64,000 nucleotides of DNA from Ohessyouella blattaphilus (GTDB taxonomy: Bacteria; Bacillota; Clostridia; Lachnospirales; Lachnospiraceae), in contig NZ_JAMXOC010000004.1 of the NCBI RefSeq assembly GCF_024721265.1, forward strand, positions 1 to 64,000. Direction: 5' to 3'. The number at the start of each line of letters is the position of its first letter. Position 1 is the stretch's first letter. Positions 33,686-40,852 of the stretch are shown here, piece after piece. The notes beneath the pieces are model-generated. The model saw nothing but the letters and a program-made list of their open reading frames with translations, did no database searches and was not told where the DNA came from. Made by a program: the position numbers and the translations under genes.

Positions 33686-34279
33686 ATGTCACGAAAGGGT
33701 TTGGATACCGAGACAGTGGTCAAGGTGGCGGCAGAGATTACGGATGAGCTAGGATTTGACAAGGTCACACTAAAGGAAATAAGTGAACGCTTAGGGGTAC
33801 GTTCGCCTTCTCTTTATAATCACATCGATAATTTATCAGACCTTAAAGAGATGGTGTCTACTTATGCCATGGAGCTAGCCCGTGATAATCTGGTGAAGGC
33901 GACCAGGGGGCGAACGGGAATTGATGCTTTAAAGGAGATGGGACGCTGCTATATTCGCTTTGCAAGGGAGCATGCAGGACTGTATGAAACCATCCAGTGG
34001 ATGAATATCAACTCTGGCGTGGAAAGGGATTCGCTTTTTTCTGAAGTGGTACAGCTAGTCTGCGATATCGCTGAGGGCGTTGGTACTACCGAGTTAGAGG
34101 CTTCCCATATTATTCGTACAGTTAGAAGCCTTGCTCACGGCTTTGCCAGTGTGGAGAGCCACCATGGTTTTTCCCACCCTTCGAGTGTGGAGAGTAGCTA
34201 TGAATATGCCTTAGATATGTTTTTTTATGGAATAAAGGTCAGTCAGGAAAAGGAAAGTAGGGAAGCGAGCAGTGTTTAA
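33686..34279 (+). CDS. TetR/AcrR family regulator
   Basis: 197 residues. The N-terminal helix-turn-helix (about 8-56: VVKVAAEITDELGFDKVTLKEISERLGV, RSPSLYNHI) is typical, and the C-terminal part (YETIQWMN, TVRSLAHGFASVESHHGF) matches the WHG-type TetR ligand domain. It probably represses its own operon through the palindrome at 33638-33656. Its stop overlaps the start of a MerR-type gene, so two regulators are co-transcribed. AGGAG lies ten bases before the ATG. Confidence 0.85.
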   Translation: MSRKGLDTETVVKVAAEITDELGFDKVTLKEISERLGVRSPSLYNHIDNLSDLKEMVSTYAMELARDNLVKATRGRTGIDALKEMGRCYIRFAREHAGLYETIQWMNINSGVERDSLFSEVVQLVCDIAEGVGTTELEASHIIRTVRSLAHGFASVESHHGFSHPSSVESSYEYALDMFFYGIKVSQEKESREASSV

Positions 34280-35099
34280 AATAGGAGAATTTTCCAAATT
34301 GACACAGGTATCGATAAGGATGCTACGGTATTACGACGAGGTCGGACTGTTAAAACCGGAGCAAGTCGATCCGTTTACAGGGTATCGGCTATACTCGGTA
34401 GAACAGATACCGGTGCTTAACAAGATTGTTTTTCTGCGAGATGTAGGCTTTAATATCTCGGAAATTGCGGTGGTAATGAGTAAGTGGAACGATGCTTTTG
34501 TAACCGAGCAGCTTGAGCAAAAGAGTCGGGAAATAGAGCAGAACATTCAAGAGGAGCAGCAGAGGCTTGCGAAAATAAAGCTAGCGAAAGCGGATATTAA
34601 TCGAGACAAAATTCAGATTCATTACAATGTCTCGATTAAAGATATTCCCAGCTACCAAGTGGTTTCTATAAGGAGGGTGATTCCTGATTATTACGGAGAG
34701 GGACAGTTGTGGAAAGAGCTATCAGCCTTTGCCGAGGAGAGGCAACTTGTCATATCGAATAATACCTTTTCCATCTATCACGATACGGAGTATAAAGAAA
34801 CGGAGGTAGATGTGGAGGTGTGTGCACAAACTACTTCTGTAGGCGAAAGTGAAGGGGACTTTGCTTTTCGCATGACAGAGCCGGTGCCTTATATGGCTTC
34901 TACCATGGTGTATGGTGAGTTCACCAATATTGCAAAAGCGTATTTAGCCTTTGCGAATTGGTTGTCCGAGCATAATCAGTACGAAATGGCAGGTGGCAGC
35001 AGACAGATTGTGCACCGGGGACCATGGAACGAGGAAAATCCAGAGAAGTATTTAACCGAGATTCAAGTAGCGTTAAAAAAGCGAGATATGTCATCTTGA
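34272..35099 (+). CDS. MerR family regulator with GyrI-like effector domain
   Basis: 275 residues from a GTG start eight bases inside the TetR gene. MerR winged helix at residues 1-70 (FKIGEFSKLTQVSIRMLRYY, DPFTGYRLYSVEQI), a coiled-coil dimer helix (about 85-118, Gln/Glu-rich) and a C-terminal GyrI-like/BmrR drug-binding domain (about 125-275, with VVSIRRVIPDYYGEG and HRGPWNEENPEKYLTEIQV). It senses a small hydrophobic compound and would activate a nearby or distant transporter or detoxification gene. Confidence 0.85.
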   Translation: MFKIGEFSKLTQVSIRMLRYYDEVGLLKPEQVDPFTGYRLYSVEQIPVLNKIVFLRDVGFNISEIAVVMSKWNDAFVTEQLEQKSREIEQNIQEEQQRLAKIKLAKADINRDKIQIHYNVSIKDIPSYQVVSIRRVIPDYYGEGQLWKELSAFAEERQLVISNNTFSIYHDTEYKETEVDVEVCAQTTSVGESEGDFAFRMTEPVPYMASTMVYGEFTNIAKAYLAFANWLSEHNQYEMAGGSRQIVHRGPWNEENPEKYLTEIQVALKKRDMSS

Positions 35100-35165
35100 C
35101 TCTCACACGGTGTTAGGGATTAATCTGAAAGGGAAACATAAAAATCATTTTACGGAGGTAGAATC

Positions 35166-35654
35166 ATGCAGAAATTTCAGGTAAGTCCCATTGGAACGGT
35201 TCATGTGAACGAGAAAGGAATGTCAATTGAAGTGAAGAGGGAGTATCTCCCGGCGCTTCAGGCATTAGAAGGCTTTAGTCATTTAAATGTAGTTTGGTGG
35301 TTTAGTGACTTTGATAGTGAAGAGGCAAGAGCGGTGCTAGAGGTACCACAGCCGTATGCGCAGGCGCCAAAGGTGATGGGGATCTTTGCGACACGCTCAC
35401 CGGTTCGTCCCAATCCGCTTGCACTTACAACTGTTGAGGTTATTCATATCGATTATGAGAATGGTATGATTCACATTGGTTATATTGATGCCAATGACGG
35501 TTCGCCGGTACTGGATATTAAGCCGTATACACCAAGTCTTGACCGGGTGGAAACACCAGGTGTGCCAGCGTGGTGTAGTCATTGGCCGAAGAGTATTGAG
35601 GAATCGGCTAAGTTTGATTGGGAGAGCGAATTTCTATTTAGTGAAGACCAGTAG
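35166..35654 (+). CDS. trmO: tRNA (N6-threonylcarbamoyladenosine37-N6)-methyltransferase TrmO family
   Basis: 162 residues, the one-domain form. Conserved TsaA/YaeB motifs are seen: GTVHVNEKG near the start, FATRSPVRPNPLAL near 78-91 and the GSPVLDIKPYTPS motif near 115-127. TrmO uses SAM to methylate t6A37 in tRNA-Thr; short Gram-positive members may have related roles. The gene stands with lepB on the same strand. AGGTAG-type ribosome site before the ATG. Confidence 0.85.
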   Translation: MQKFQVSPIGTVHVNEKGMSIEVKREYLPALQALEGFSHLNVVWWFSDFDSEEARAVLEVPQPYAQAPKVMGIFATRSPVRPNPLALTTVEVIHIDYENGMIHIGYIDANDGSPVLDIKPYTPSLDRVETPGVPAWCSHWPKSIEESAKFDWESEFLFSEDQ

Positions 35655-35689
35655 TGGCATAGCTCACTGCTAGAAAGAGGGTAAAAGTT

Positions 35690-36265
35690 ATGAAGAAAAT
35701 GAAGACATCAGATGACTGGGGTTTGTTCGAGTGGGCCCTTTATATTGCTATATTAGCATTTGCTTCGTGGTTTATCGTTACGTTTATCGGGATGCGCACG
35801 CCAGTTATTGGGCAGTCGATGGAAAGTACGATTTCTGACGGGGACCAGCTAATTGTTACTAAGTTCAGTTATCGTTTGGGAGAGCCAAAACGATACGATG
35901 TTGTGATTTTTCCTCCGCCCTCCGAGACCGATAAAAAGGCAAATTATATCAAGCGGGTGATTGGTATGCCCGGTGAGACGATTCAGATTATGGGCGGTTA
36001 CGTGTATATCAACGGCGAACAGCTCACCACAGATGTATATGGATTGGAACCGATTAATCCGTTATCAGAAGGGGACTTGGCTTATCAGCCGCTTACCCTA
36101 GGAGAGGACGAGTACTTCGTTCTTGGGGATAACCGGAACAATAGTATGGATAGCCGTAACCCCCGAGTGGGGGTTAAGACCAAGGCAGATTTAGTAGGAA
36201 AAGCCCAAGTACGAATCTTTCCCTTTGATAAAATAAGCAAGATTTCTAAAGAAAGCGAGCAATAA
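35690..36265 (+). CDS. lepB: Signal peptidase I
   Basis: 191 residues, type I Gram-positive form. One N-terminal transmembrane helix (about 13-35), catalytic Ser43 in GQSMEST, catalytic Lys88 in YIKRVIGMPGE and the LGDNRNNSMDSR box E. It cleaves signal peptides of exported proteins on the outer membrane face. Its last 20 bp overlap the end of the convergent M56 peptidase gene, so the two transcripts are antisense at their 3' ends. Confidence 0.95.
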   Translation: MKKMKTSDDWGLFEWALYIAILAFASWFIVTFIGMRTPVIGQSMESTISDGDQLIVTKFSYRLGEPKRYDVVIFPPPSETDKKANYIKRVIGMPGETIQIMGGYVYINGEQLTTDVYGLEPINPLSEGDLAYQPLTLGEDEYFVLGDNRNNSMDSRNPRVGVKTKADLVGKAQVRIFPFDKISKISKESEQ

Positions 36266-37664
36266 ATAAATACAAGTTCTCTTCGAAGCCCCGGTTTTCA
36301 AGGGGGATACGGTAGAGACCATCCTTTTCTTTCATATCGGTAAGAGTCTTAATCTCGACTACGTAATCTTTGGCACTTGACGTTTGTCCTTTGAATCGTT
36401 CAATGGGCGCTCGGCAAGTGTCAATCATTATATTGGGGGAACGGAAGATAACGTGGGTAATAGGATACTCTAGCTCAAGTAGAGGCTGAAGCACTTCCTT
36501 TAGCGCACGGGTATCAATCACAAGTTCGTTATCCACTACTTCAAATGCTTCCTGCAACTGTTCATATTCAGCGGATTGCTCCAAGGCGGAGGAACTTTTT
36601 TCCACAAATTCACCATCGACGATGGTCTGGGGCGTTAGGAGTAAATCCGTAGCGTCTGTCCAGATAACTTCATCATAAAGTGGATCATAGTGCTCGACCC
36701 GTACTTCAAATTTGGTGTTATATTCGGAATCGAGAGTGAGCCAAGAGGCTGGTTGGAAGTAGGAGTAGACGAGCGCCAACAGCGGAATGAGAATTATTAC
36801 CGCAGCCCAGCAGGTGATTTTATTTCTTTCCGGTTGGTATTTAAACAAGCCATCGATTCGGTACTTTAAGGTTAGGTAGGAGTCAGAAAAGGCGAGACCT
36901 TTAAGAGAGCCCTCACCGGAGCATTCTTTCACAAGCAGTTCCCCATAGGATACTTGATTCGCCACACCAAGTCCGAGAACTTGGTTATCGCAGAAGAGTT
37001 CTGTATCCCGGCGAAAGTATTTGGCTAGAGGGCGAAGGGTCCAGAAAAAGCACTCGCCATAGCTGATTAAAAAGAGCTTAATAGTATCGTGGTTTTTAAT
37101 GTGGGTTAGCTCATGGAGCAGCAAGGTGTAAAGCTCCTTTTCGGTATAACGATCTTCGTAGTCGGCAGGTAGCAAAATCGTCTTTGTAATCACCCCGAAG
37201 GAGATTGGCGAGGGGATGAAATCAGCGATCTGTACGCGAATACGTCTCGTTTTAAGACCCAGTACGTCTTCTGCTTTTGCTAGTAAATTACTGGAATCTT
37301 TAAAGGCCGGAAGGCATTTGCCAGCGCGCTTTAGGGAGCGAGAGCTGGTAAAAGTTGGCAACAGCTGAATCGCCACAGCGATGACCCACAGTAAAATAAT
37401 GGTTTTACAGATAAGCTGTACTCTAAAACCAGACGATAGGCTGCCATAGAGTGCTAACTTAAGGGGATCATTCCAGCTGCCACCGGCCAGCGGAAAGCTA
37501 AGCAGTAAAGCGTACCAGCTAAAATAGCTTGCCCGGACGGATAGGTGGTTTGCCAAGATTTTTTTAACTACGAAAATTACGCCGTATAGTAGGGCGCTGT
37601 AAACACAGACAAGCAATGAATACACCATTAAAGAAGACAACAAAAAGAAGAATAAGTCCAGCAT
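36246..37664 (-). CDS. BlaR1-like M56 family membrane metallopeptidase
   Basis: 472 residues from the ATG at 37664 (GGAGGA nine bases upstream); the open frame extends to 37697. Several transmembrane helices precede the zinc motif HELTHIKNHD (about 200-209), and another helix follows the peptidase domain (near 288-305). The C-terminal 165 residues are extracytoplasmic. In BlaR1/MecR1 this region is a beta-lactam sensor of about 250 residues with SxxK; no such motif is visible here, so the signal may not be a beta-lactam. It presumably cleaves the BlaI-like repressor encoded just upstream on signal. Confidence 0.85.
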   Translation of the reverse strand: MLDLFFFLLSSLMVYSLLVCVYSALLYGVIFVVKKILANHLSVRASYFSWYALLLSFPLAGGSWNDPLKLALYGSLSSGFRVQLICKTIILLWVIAVAIQLLPTFTSSRSLKRAGKCLPAFKDSSNLLAKAEDVLGLKTRRIRVQIADFIPSPISFGVITKTILLPADYEDRYTEKELYTLLLHELTHIKNHDTIKLFLISYGECFFWTLRPLAKYFRRDTELFCDNQVLGLGVANQVSYGELLVKECSGEGSLKGLAFSDSYLTLKYRIDGLFKYQPERNKITCWAAVIILIPLLALVYSYFQPASWLTLDSEYNTKFEVRVEHYDPLYDEVIWTDATDLLLTPQTIVDGEFVEKSSSALEQSAEYEQLQEAFEVVDNELVIDTRALKEVLQPLLELEYPITHVIFRSPNIMIDTCRAPIERFKGQTSSAKDYVVEIKTLTDMKEKDGLYRIPLENRGFEENLYLFIARFL

Positions 37665-37665
37665 A

Positions 37666-38064
37666 CTATTCTTCCTCCAGGGTTTTCTTTTTGGCATCTA
37701 GTAAATCTTTTAGTTGGTCGATTTCTTCACCGGAGAGCTGAGAATCATCCACAAAGGTAGCCAACATTTTGTTGACATTCCCACCGTAATAGAGAGATAG
37801 GAAATGCTTGCTTTGCTTTTCGATACATTCTTCTTCCGTTACGTTAGGGAAATAATAATAGAGCTTAGCGTTATTCTCATCGATAGTAAAACGAACAGCG
37901 CTTTTGCTTATTAAGCGTCGTAGTAGTGTCTTGATGGTAGTGGCAACGAGCCCTTTTTGCGCCTGTACTCGTTCGACGAGTTGGGCAGCCGTTAAGGGAG
38001 ACTCCTTCCATAGTTCATGCATAATAAGCCATTCGCTTTCGGTGATATGCGGTATAATAGCCAT
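37666..38064 (-). CDS. BlaI/MecI/CopY family repressor
   Basis: 132 residues. A winged helix occupies residues 1-75 (TESEWLIMHELWKESPLTAAQLVERV, TTIKTLLRRLISKSAV), and a C-terminal dimerisation segment (residues 78-130, with SLYYGGNVNKMLATF, a likely cleavage region). It should bind TACAnnTGTA-like sites; two are found in the divergent intergenic region before 38207. Forms an operon with the M56 peptidase. GGAGGT precedes the ATG. Confidence 0.9.
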   Translation of the reverse strand: MAIIPHITESEWLIMHELWKESPLTAAQLVERVQAQKGLVATTIKTLLRRLISKSAVRFTIDENNAKLYYYFPNVTEEECIEKQSKHFLSLYYGGNVNKMLATFVDDSQLSGEEIDQLKDLLDAKKKTLEEE

Positions 38065-38124
38065 CCTGGCACCTCCAATTGTTACTTTTGATAATTATAA
38101 TTTTAGCATAAGGCGATAAAGAAA

Positions 38125-38189
38125 ACAAATGTAGTTGATATTATAAGCCAGTGTGGTATATAATATTTTTGAATGAAAACAAGTGTAGT
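38125..38189 (+). promoter_or_regulatory. Promoter flanked by two BlaI-type operators
   Basis: ACAAATGTAGT (38125-38135) and ACAAGTGTAGT (38179-38189) share an ACAnnTGTAGT core like BlaI/MecI boxes. Between them a promoter reads TTGATA (38135-38140), 18 bases, TATAAT (38159-38164). Both boxes would block transcription of the gene at 38207, and the left one possibly that of blaI. Confidence 0.6.
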
Positions 38190-38206
38190 TATAAGGGAGA
38201 GACATA

Positions 38207-38713
38207 ATGGGAAGACAGAATTTAACAATTGAAAATATACCATCTGTTTTGTGGGGACCGAAAACGGACAACTTATTGATTGTGGTCCATGGGAATCAGT
38301 CCCATAAGACAGATGTGGCAATTACTATAGTAGCAGAGTTGGCGGTGGAAAGAGGCTATCAGGTTCTTAGCTTTGATTTGCCAGAACACGGAGAGCGAAA
38401 GGAAGAGGATCGCCTCTGTGACGCTAAGAACTGTGTAGAAGATTTACAGAAGATTATGCAGTACGCTCGTACTCTCTCTGAGCATATTAGTGTGCATATT
38501 GGTGACGGCGCCATTATCGGAGCGCGAGCGGTGGTTACGAAAGATGTGCCACCATATACGATTGTTGGCGGGGTGCCAGCAAAGGAAATTCGCAAGCGCT
38601 TTGACGAAAGTACGATTGCTACGCTTGTAGAAAGTAAATGGTGGGACTGGCCTTTTGAGAAGATTCAGCAAAAGCTGCCGGCGATACAAGCAGGAAAAAT
38701 CCAGGAGCTTTAA
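38207..38713 (+). CDS. Chimeric alpha/beta-hydrolase head fused to hexapeptide acetyltransferase tail
   Basis: 168 residues made of two unrelated halves. Residues 1-95 read as the start of an alpha/beta hydrolase ([31 protein letters not shown]), and stop before the nucleophile elbow. Residues 96-168 are the end of a CatB/Vat-like xenobiotic acetyltransferase ([39 protein letters not shown]). Neither half keeps its active site: hydrolase Ser/His and acetyltransferase coil histidine are absent. I infer a deletion that fused two adjacent genes in frame; the product may be non-functional or have a new role. It has an intact promoter with BlaI boxes and a GGGAGAG ribosome site. Confidence 0.7.
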   Translation: MGRQNLTIENIPSVLWGPKTDNLLIVVHGNQSHKTDVAITIVAELAVERGYQVLSFDLPEHGERKEEDRLCDAKNCVEDLQKIMQYARTLSEHISVHIGDGAIIGARAVVTKDVPPYTIVGGVPAKEIRKRFDESTIATLVESKWWDWPFEKIQQKLPAIQAGKIQEL

Positions 38714-38716
38714 GAG

Positions 38717-39091
38717 ATGATATCTGAGAATAAGAATTTGTTTTGTTATCTTAAAACCACGTGTCTAATCGTTCTACTTGGCGTTGCCGTGGGCCTCCTA
38801 GGAGGTAGCCTATCTGGACAAACAAAAGATGGTCTTAGCATCAAGAGTGAAAGTTTTAGACTTAATGAAGAAGAGTTGTTGTCGCTATCACCAGCGTTAT
38901 TTGTCGAGGGTGATGAGGAGTTGATTGAACAGGCAAAGCTAGATATTCTTGCTGATGATAGTCAGGTACAAGAGAAGCAATATAATTCTCAAGGGAGTTT
39001 AACGTCCATTAAGGGATTGAAGGCCGGTGAGTATGAAGGAGTAGTAACGGTAGAAAAGAGAGAAGTCACTTTTCGTATCATTTGTCGGTAA
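38717..39091 (+). CDS. Membrane-anchored protein of unknown function
   Basis: 124 residues. A single helix (about 10-31: YLKTTCLIVLLGVAVGLLGG) is followed by a roughly 90-residue extracytoplasmic part with acidic stretches (RLNEEELLSLSPALFVEGD) and a final strand-rich segment (EYEGVVTVEKREVTFRIICR). No family recognised. It begins four bases after the chimeric gene and precedes two more membrane proteins, so it probably belongs to the BlaI-controlled transcript. Confidence 0.6.
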   Translation: MISENKNLFCYLKTTCLIVLLGVAVGLLGGSLSGQTKDGLSIKSESFRLNEEELLSLSPALFVEGDEELIEQAKLDILADDSQVQEKQYNSQGSLTSIKGLKAGEYEGVVTVEKREVTFRIICR

Positions 39092-39102
39092 GGGGGATGA
39101 GG

Positions 39103-39228
39103 ATGAATACGTCTACGATAAGTATGTTAATATACCTTTTAATCAGTTATATATGGCTACTATTGGATGTGAGGTTTCGCTTTGTAGCCGTTATATGTAT
39201 TTTGTTGTTAATTGGTGCCAATATATAA
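39103..39228 (+). CDS. Small two-helix membrane protein
   Basis: 41 codons from an ATG preceded by GGGGGATGAGG. The product is almost wholly hydrophobic, with helices at about 6-22 and 26-41 separated by LDVRFRF. It lies 11 bases after the preceding gene and 18 before the next, in the same direction. Too short for family assignment; gene status rests on its ribosome site, spacing and clean helix pattern. Confidence 0.5.
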   Translation: MNTSTISMLIYLLISYIWLLLDVRFRFVAVICILLLIGANI

Positions 39229-39246
39229 ACAAGGAAAAATGAGATT

Positions 39247-39693
39247 ATGATGAAAAATTATAGGTTAGGTTTATCAAGGGTTGGAGTGATTGCGGTTGTG
39301 CTCGTTATGCTTCCCAATTTAATGTACCTGTTTGGTGCACCACCAAACGATGTTTTGGGGAACAATTCTGCTGGTGTTACGTTTTTGAATTTTCTGGAGA
39401 ACATTGGACGTTTTGGGCTTATGATAGCTCTGTGTGGTGTCATCAACAAGAATACACCAATACGAAATCGTGTCGTAACAATAGCGGCAATCTGTTCGTT
39501 GCTGGCATACTATGTACTCTGGATAGCGTATTTTACAGGGAACTTTAATGGCATATCACTTGTCGGCATGGCGGTCTTTCCGTCGGCATTTTTTCTTCTA
39601 ACGTCGTGGCGGCAAAGGAATATCTTTGCATTTGCTTTCGCCGCGTTATTTGCTGTTGTTCATATATCAATAACCAGCTGCAATTTTTTGTAA
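39247..39693 (+). CDS. Multi-pass membrane protein of unknown function
   Basis: 148 residues with about five hydrophobic helices and a conserved-looking loop MYLFGAPPNDVLGNNSAG between the first two. The pattern is seen in Firmicute proteins of unknown function, some adjacent to resistance genes; I cannot name the family. Part of the same-direction run starting at 38207, so it may be under BlaI-like control. Confidence 0.6.
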   Translation: MMKNYRLGLSRVGVIAVVLVMLPNLMYLFGAPPNDVLGNNSAGVTFLNFLENIGRFGLMIALCGVINKNTPIRNRVVTIAAICSLLAYYVLWIAYFTGNFNGISLVGMAVFPSAFFLLTSWRQRNIFAFAFAALFAVVHISITSCNFL

Positions 39694-39707
39694 GGAGAAA
39701 GGTGTGA

Positions 39708-40106
39708 ATGAAAATGTGTAAAGAGTGTTATGTTGAAAAAAGTAGAATTACATCGCTATTAAATCCTGAGGACTGCTTGAAAAATCATACCCAGTATATT
39801 TGTGGTAGTTGTGGCAGATGTATATGCATTGAACATGACCCCAAGCGAAACTTACAGCGGTGGAACTTTCCTTTTAAAACACAGGAAATAGCTAAACTAT
39901 ATTTGCGTACGGCCGATTATACAACGAAGCGAGCATGTGGAATATATGAAATCAGAAACGAAAAGGGACGAGTATCCTATAAAATTTTTACTGATAACGA
40001 GGAGTTCGAACTATATTTAAAAAAGAACAAGGGAAAAACGTGTAAGAACATGACGCCAGTCTTTACTAGGGGAGAATACCAAGAGTATGACAACACCCAG
40101 GTGTGA
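39708..40106 (+). CDS. Cysteine-rich zinc-ribbon-like protein, possibly truncated
   Basis: 132 residues. Cysteine pairs C-x2-C at the start (MCKEC) and ICGSCGRCIC near residues 31-40 suggest a metal-binding ribbon; the remainder (NFPFKTQEIAKLYLRTADY, CGIYEIRNEKGRVSYKIF) is a small alpha/beta domain. Family not identified. After the TGA at 40104-40106 the same frame stays protein-like for 21 more codons (KLTSGEIRRYMDEQKEEANG) until TAG 40170-40172, so the TGA may be a recent nonsense change from an arginine codon (CGA). Confidence 0.6.
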   Translation: MKMCKECYVEKSRITSLLNPEDCLKNHTQYICGSCGRCICIEHDPKRNLQRWNFPFKTQEIAKLYLRTADYTTKRACGIYEIRNEKGRVSYKIFTDNEEFELYLKKNKGKTCKNMTPVFTRGEYQEYDNTQV

Positions 40107-40165
40107 AAACTGACGTCTGGTGAAATCAGAAGATATATGGACGAACAAAAAGAGGAGGCAAACGG

Positions 40166-40657
40166 ATGCTAGAATTCAGAATGCTAGAGGATACCGATCA
40201 GCCGCTTGTGGAAAAGTGGCTCAACAAAGAACATGTTAAAAGGTGGTATGAAATTCCCCATATGGGAATTACTATAAATGACTGGTTATATGAAATGAAA
40301 GAGCGCAGAGGAGAATTCCAGTGGTTAACTCACCTTATTGCGACTTGGCAAGGTCAGCCGATTGGCCTTTGTCAGTACTACAAATGCGAAGACAGTGGCG
40401 ATGAGGACTTTGGCACGCTACCGCTAGAAGGCTCCTATGGAATTGATTACCTGATAGGAGAAGAGGCATATATTGGGAAGGGGCTGGGAAAAGCGATGAT
40501 TACCCTATTGGTGGATACCATTTTTTCTTTCCCAGATGCGCGCCGTGTGACAGCAGATATAGATCCTAAAAACAAGGCTTCTGAAAAAGCGCTGTTAGCC
40601 TCTGACTTTGTTTTGTTCGACCAAGAAAAAGGCCGCTACGTTAGACGGAAGGGATAA
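40166..40657 (+). CDS. GNAT acetyltransferase, AAC(6')-like
   Basis: 163 residues. The order WLNKEHVKRWYE, WLTHLIATWQGQPIGLCQYY, GIDYLIGEEAYIGKGLGKAMI (acetyl-CoA loop G-x-GxGxG/A) and RRVTADIDPKNKASEKALL matches aminoglycoside 6'-acetyltransferase-like GNAT proteins. The substrate could be an aminoglycoside or another amine; this cannot be decided by eye. AGAGGAGG precedes the ATG. Its start lies inside the possible lost C-terminus of the preceding gene. Confidence 0.8.
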   Translation: MLEFRMLEDTDQPLVEKWLNKEHVKRWYEIPHMGITINDWLYEMKERRGEFQWLTHLIATWQGQPIGLCQYYKCEDSGDEDFGTLPLEGSYGIDYLIGEEAYIGKGLGKAMITLLVDTIFSFPDARRVTADIDPKNKASEKALLASDFVLFDQEKGRYVRRKG

Positions 40658-40678
40658 GGAATTAGGAGGTGGACAGAT

Positions 40679-40841
40679 TGTCAACGCAACTACAGTTTGC
40701 TTCGCGAGAAGAATTTAGAGAGTGGTTAAATACAAATGCAACTACAAGTGATGGTATCTTGATGCGAAGACGGAGGCGGGTCGCACCAGTCGTCTTTCTG
40801 GGATGGTTGATCAGTTAAACAAGAATCTAAAGCCGATGTAG
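40679..40841 (+). pseudogene. YdeI/OmpD-associated family protein, internal-deletion remnant
   Basis: A TTG with GGAGGTGG upstream opens MSTQLQFASREEFREWLNTN followed by ATTSDGI, the usual N-terminus of YdeI-type proteins. At about 40759 the text jumps, in another frame, to DAKTEAGRTSRLSGMVDQL and NKNLKPM-stop (40839-40841), which is the usual YdeI C-terminus. So roughly 130 residues of the middle are gone, with a frameshift at the junction. The leftover TTG frame ends at TAA 40817-40819. Clear deletion relic, no function expected. Confidence 0.75.
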
Positions 40842-40852
40842 AAAGGGATAAA

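Noticed and set aside
36246-38064. Beta-lactam resistance operon
   Set aside because: No beta-lactamase or mecA-like gene is nearby and the sensor domain lacks the acyl-serine motif.
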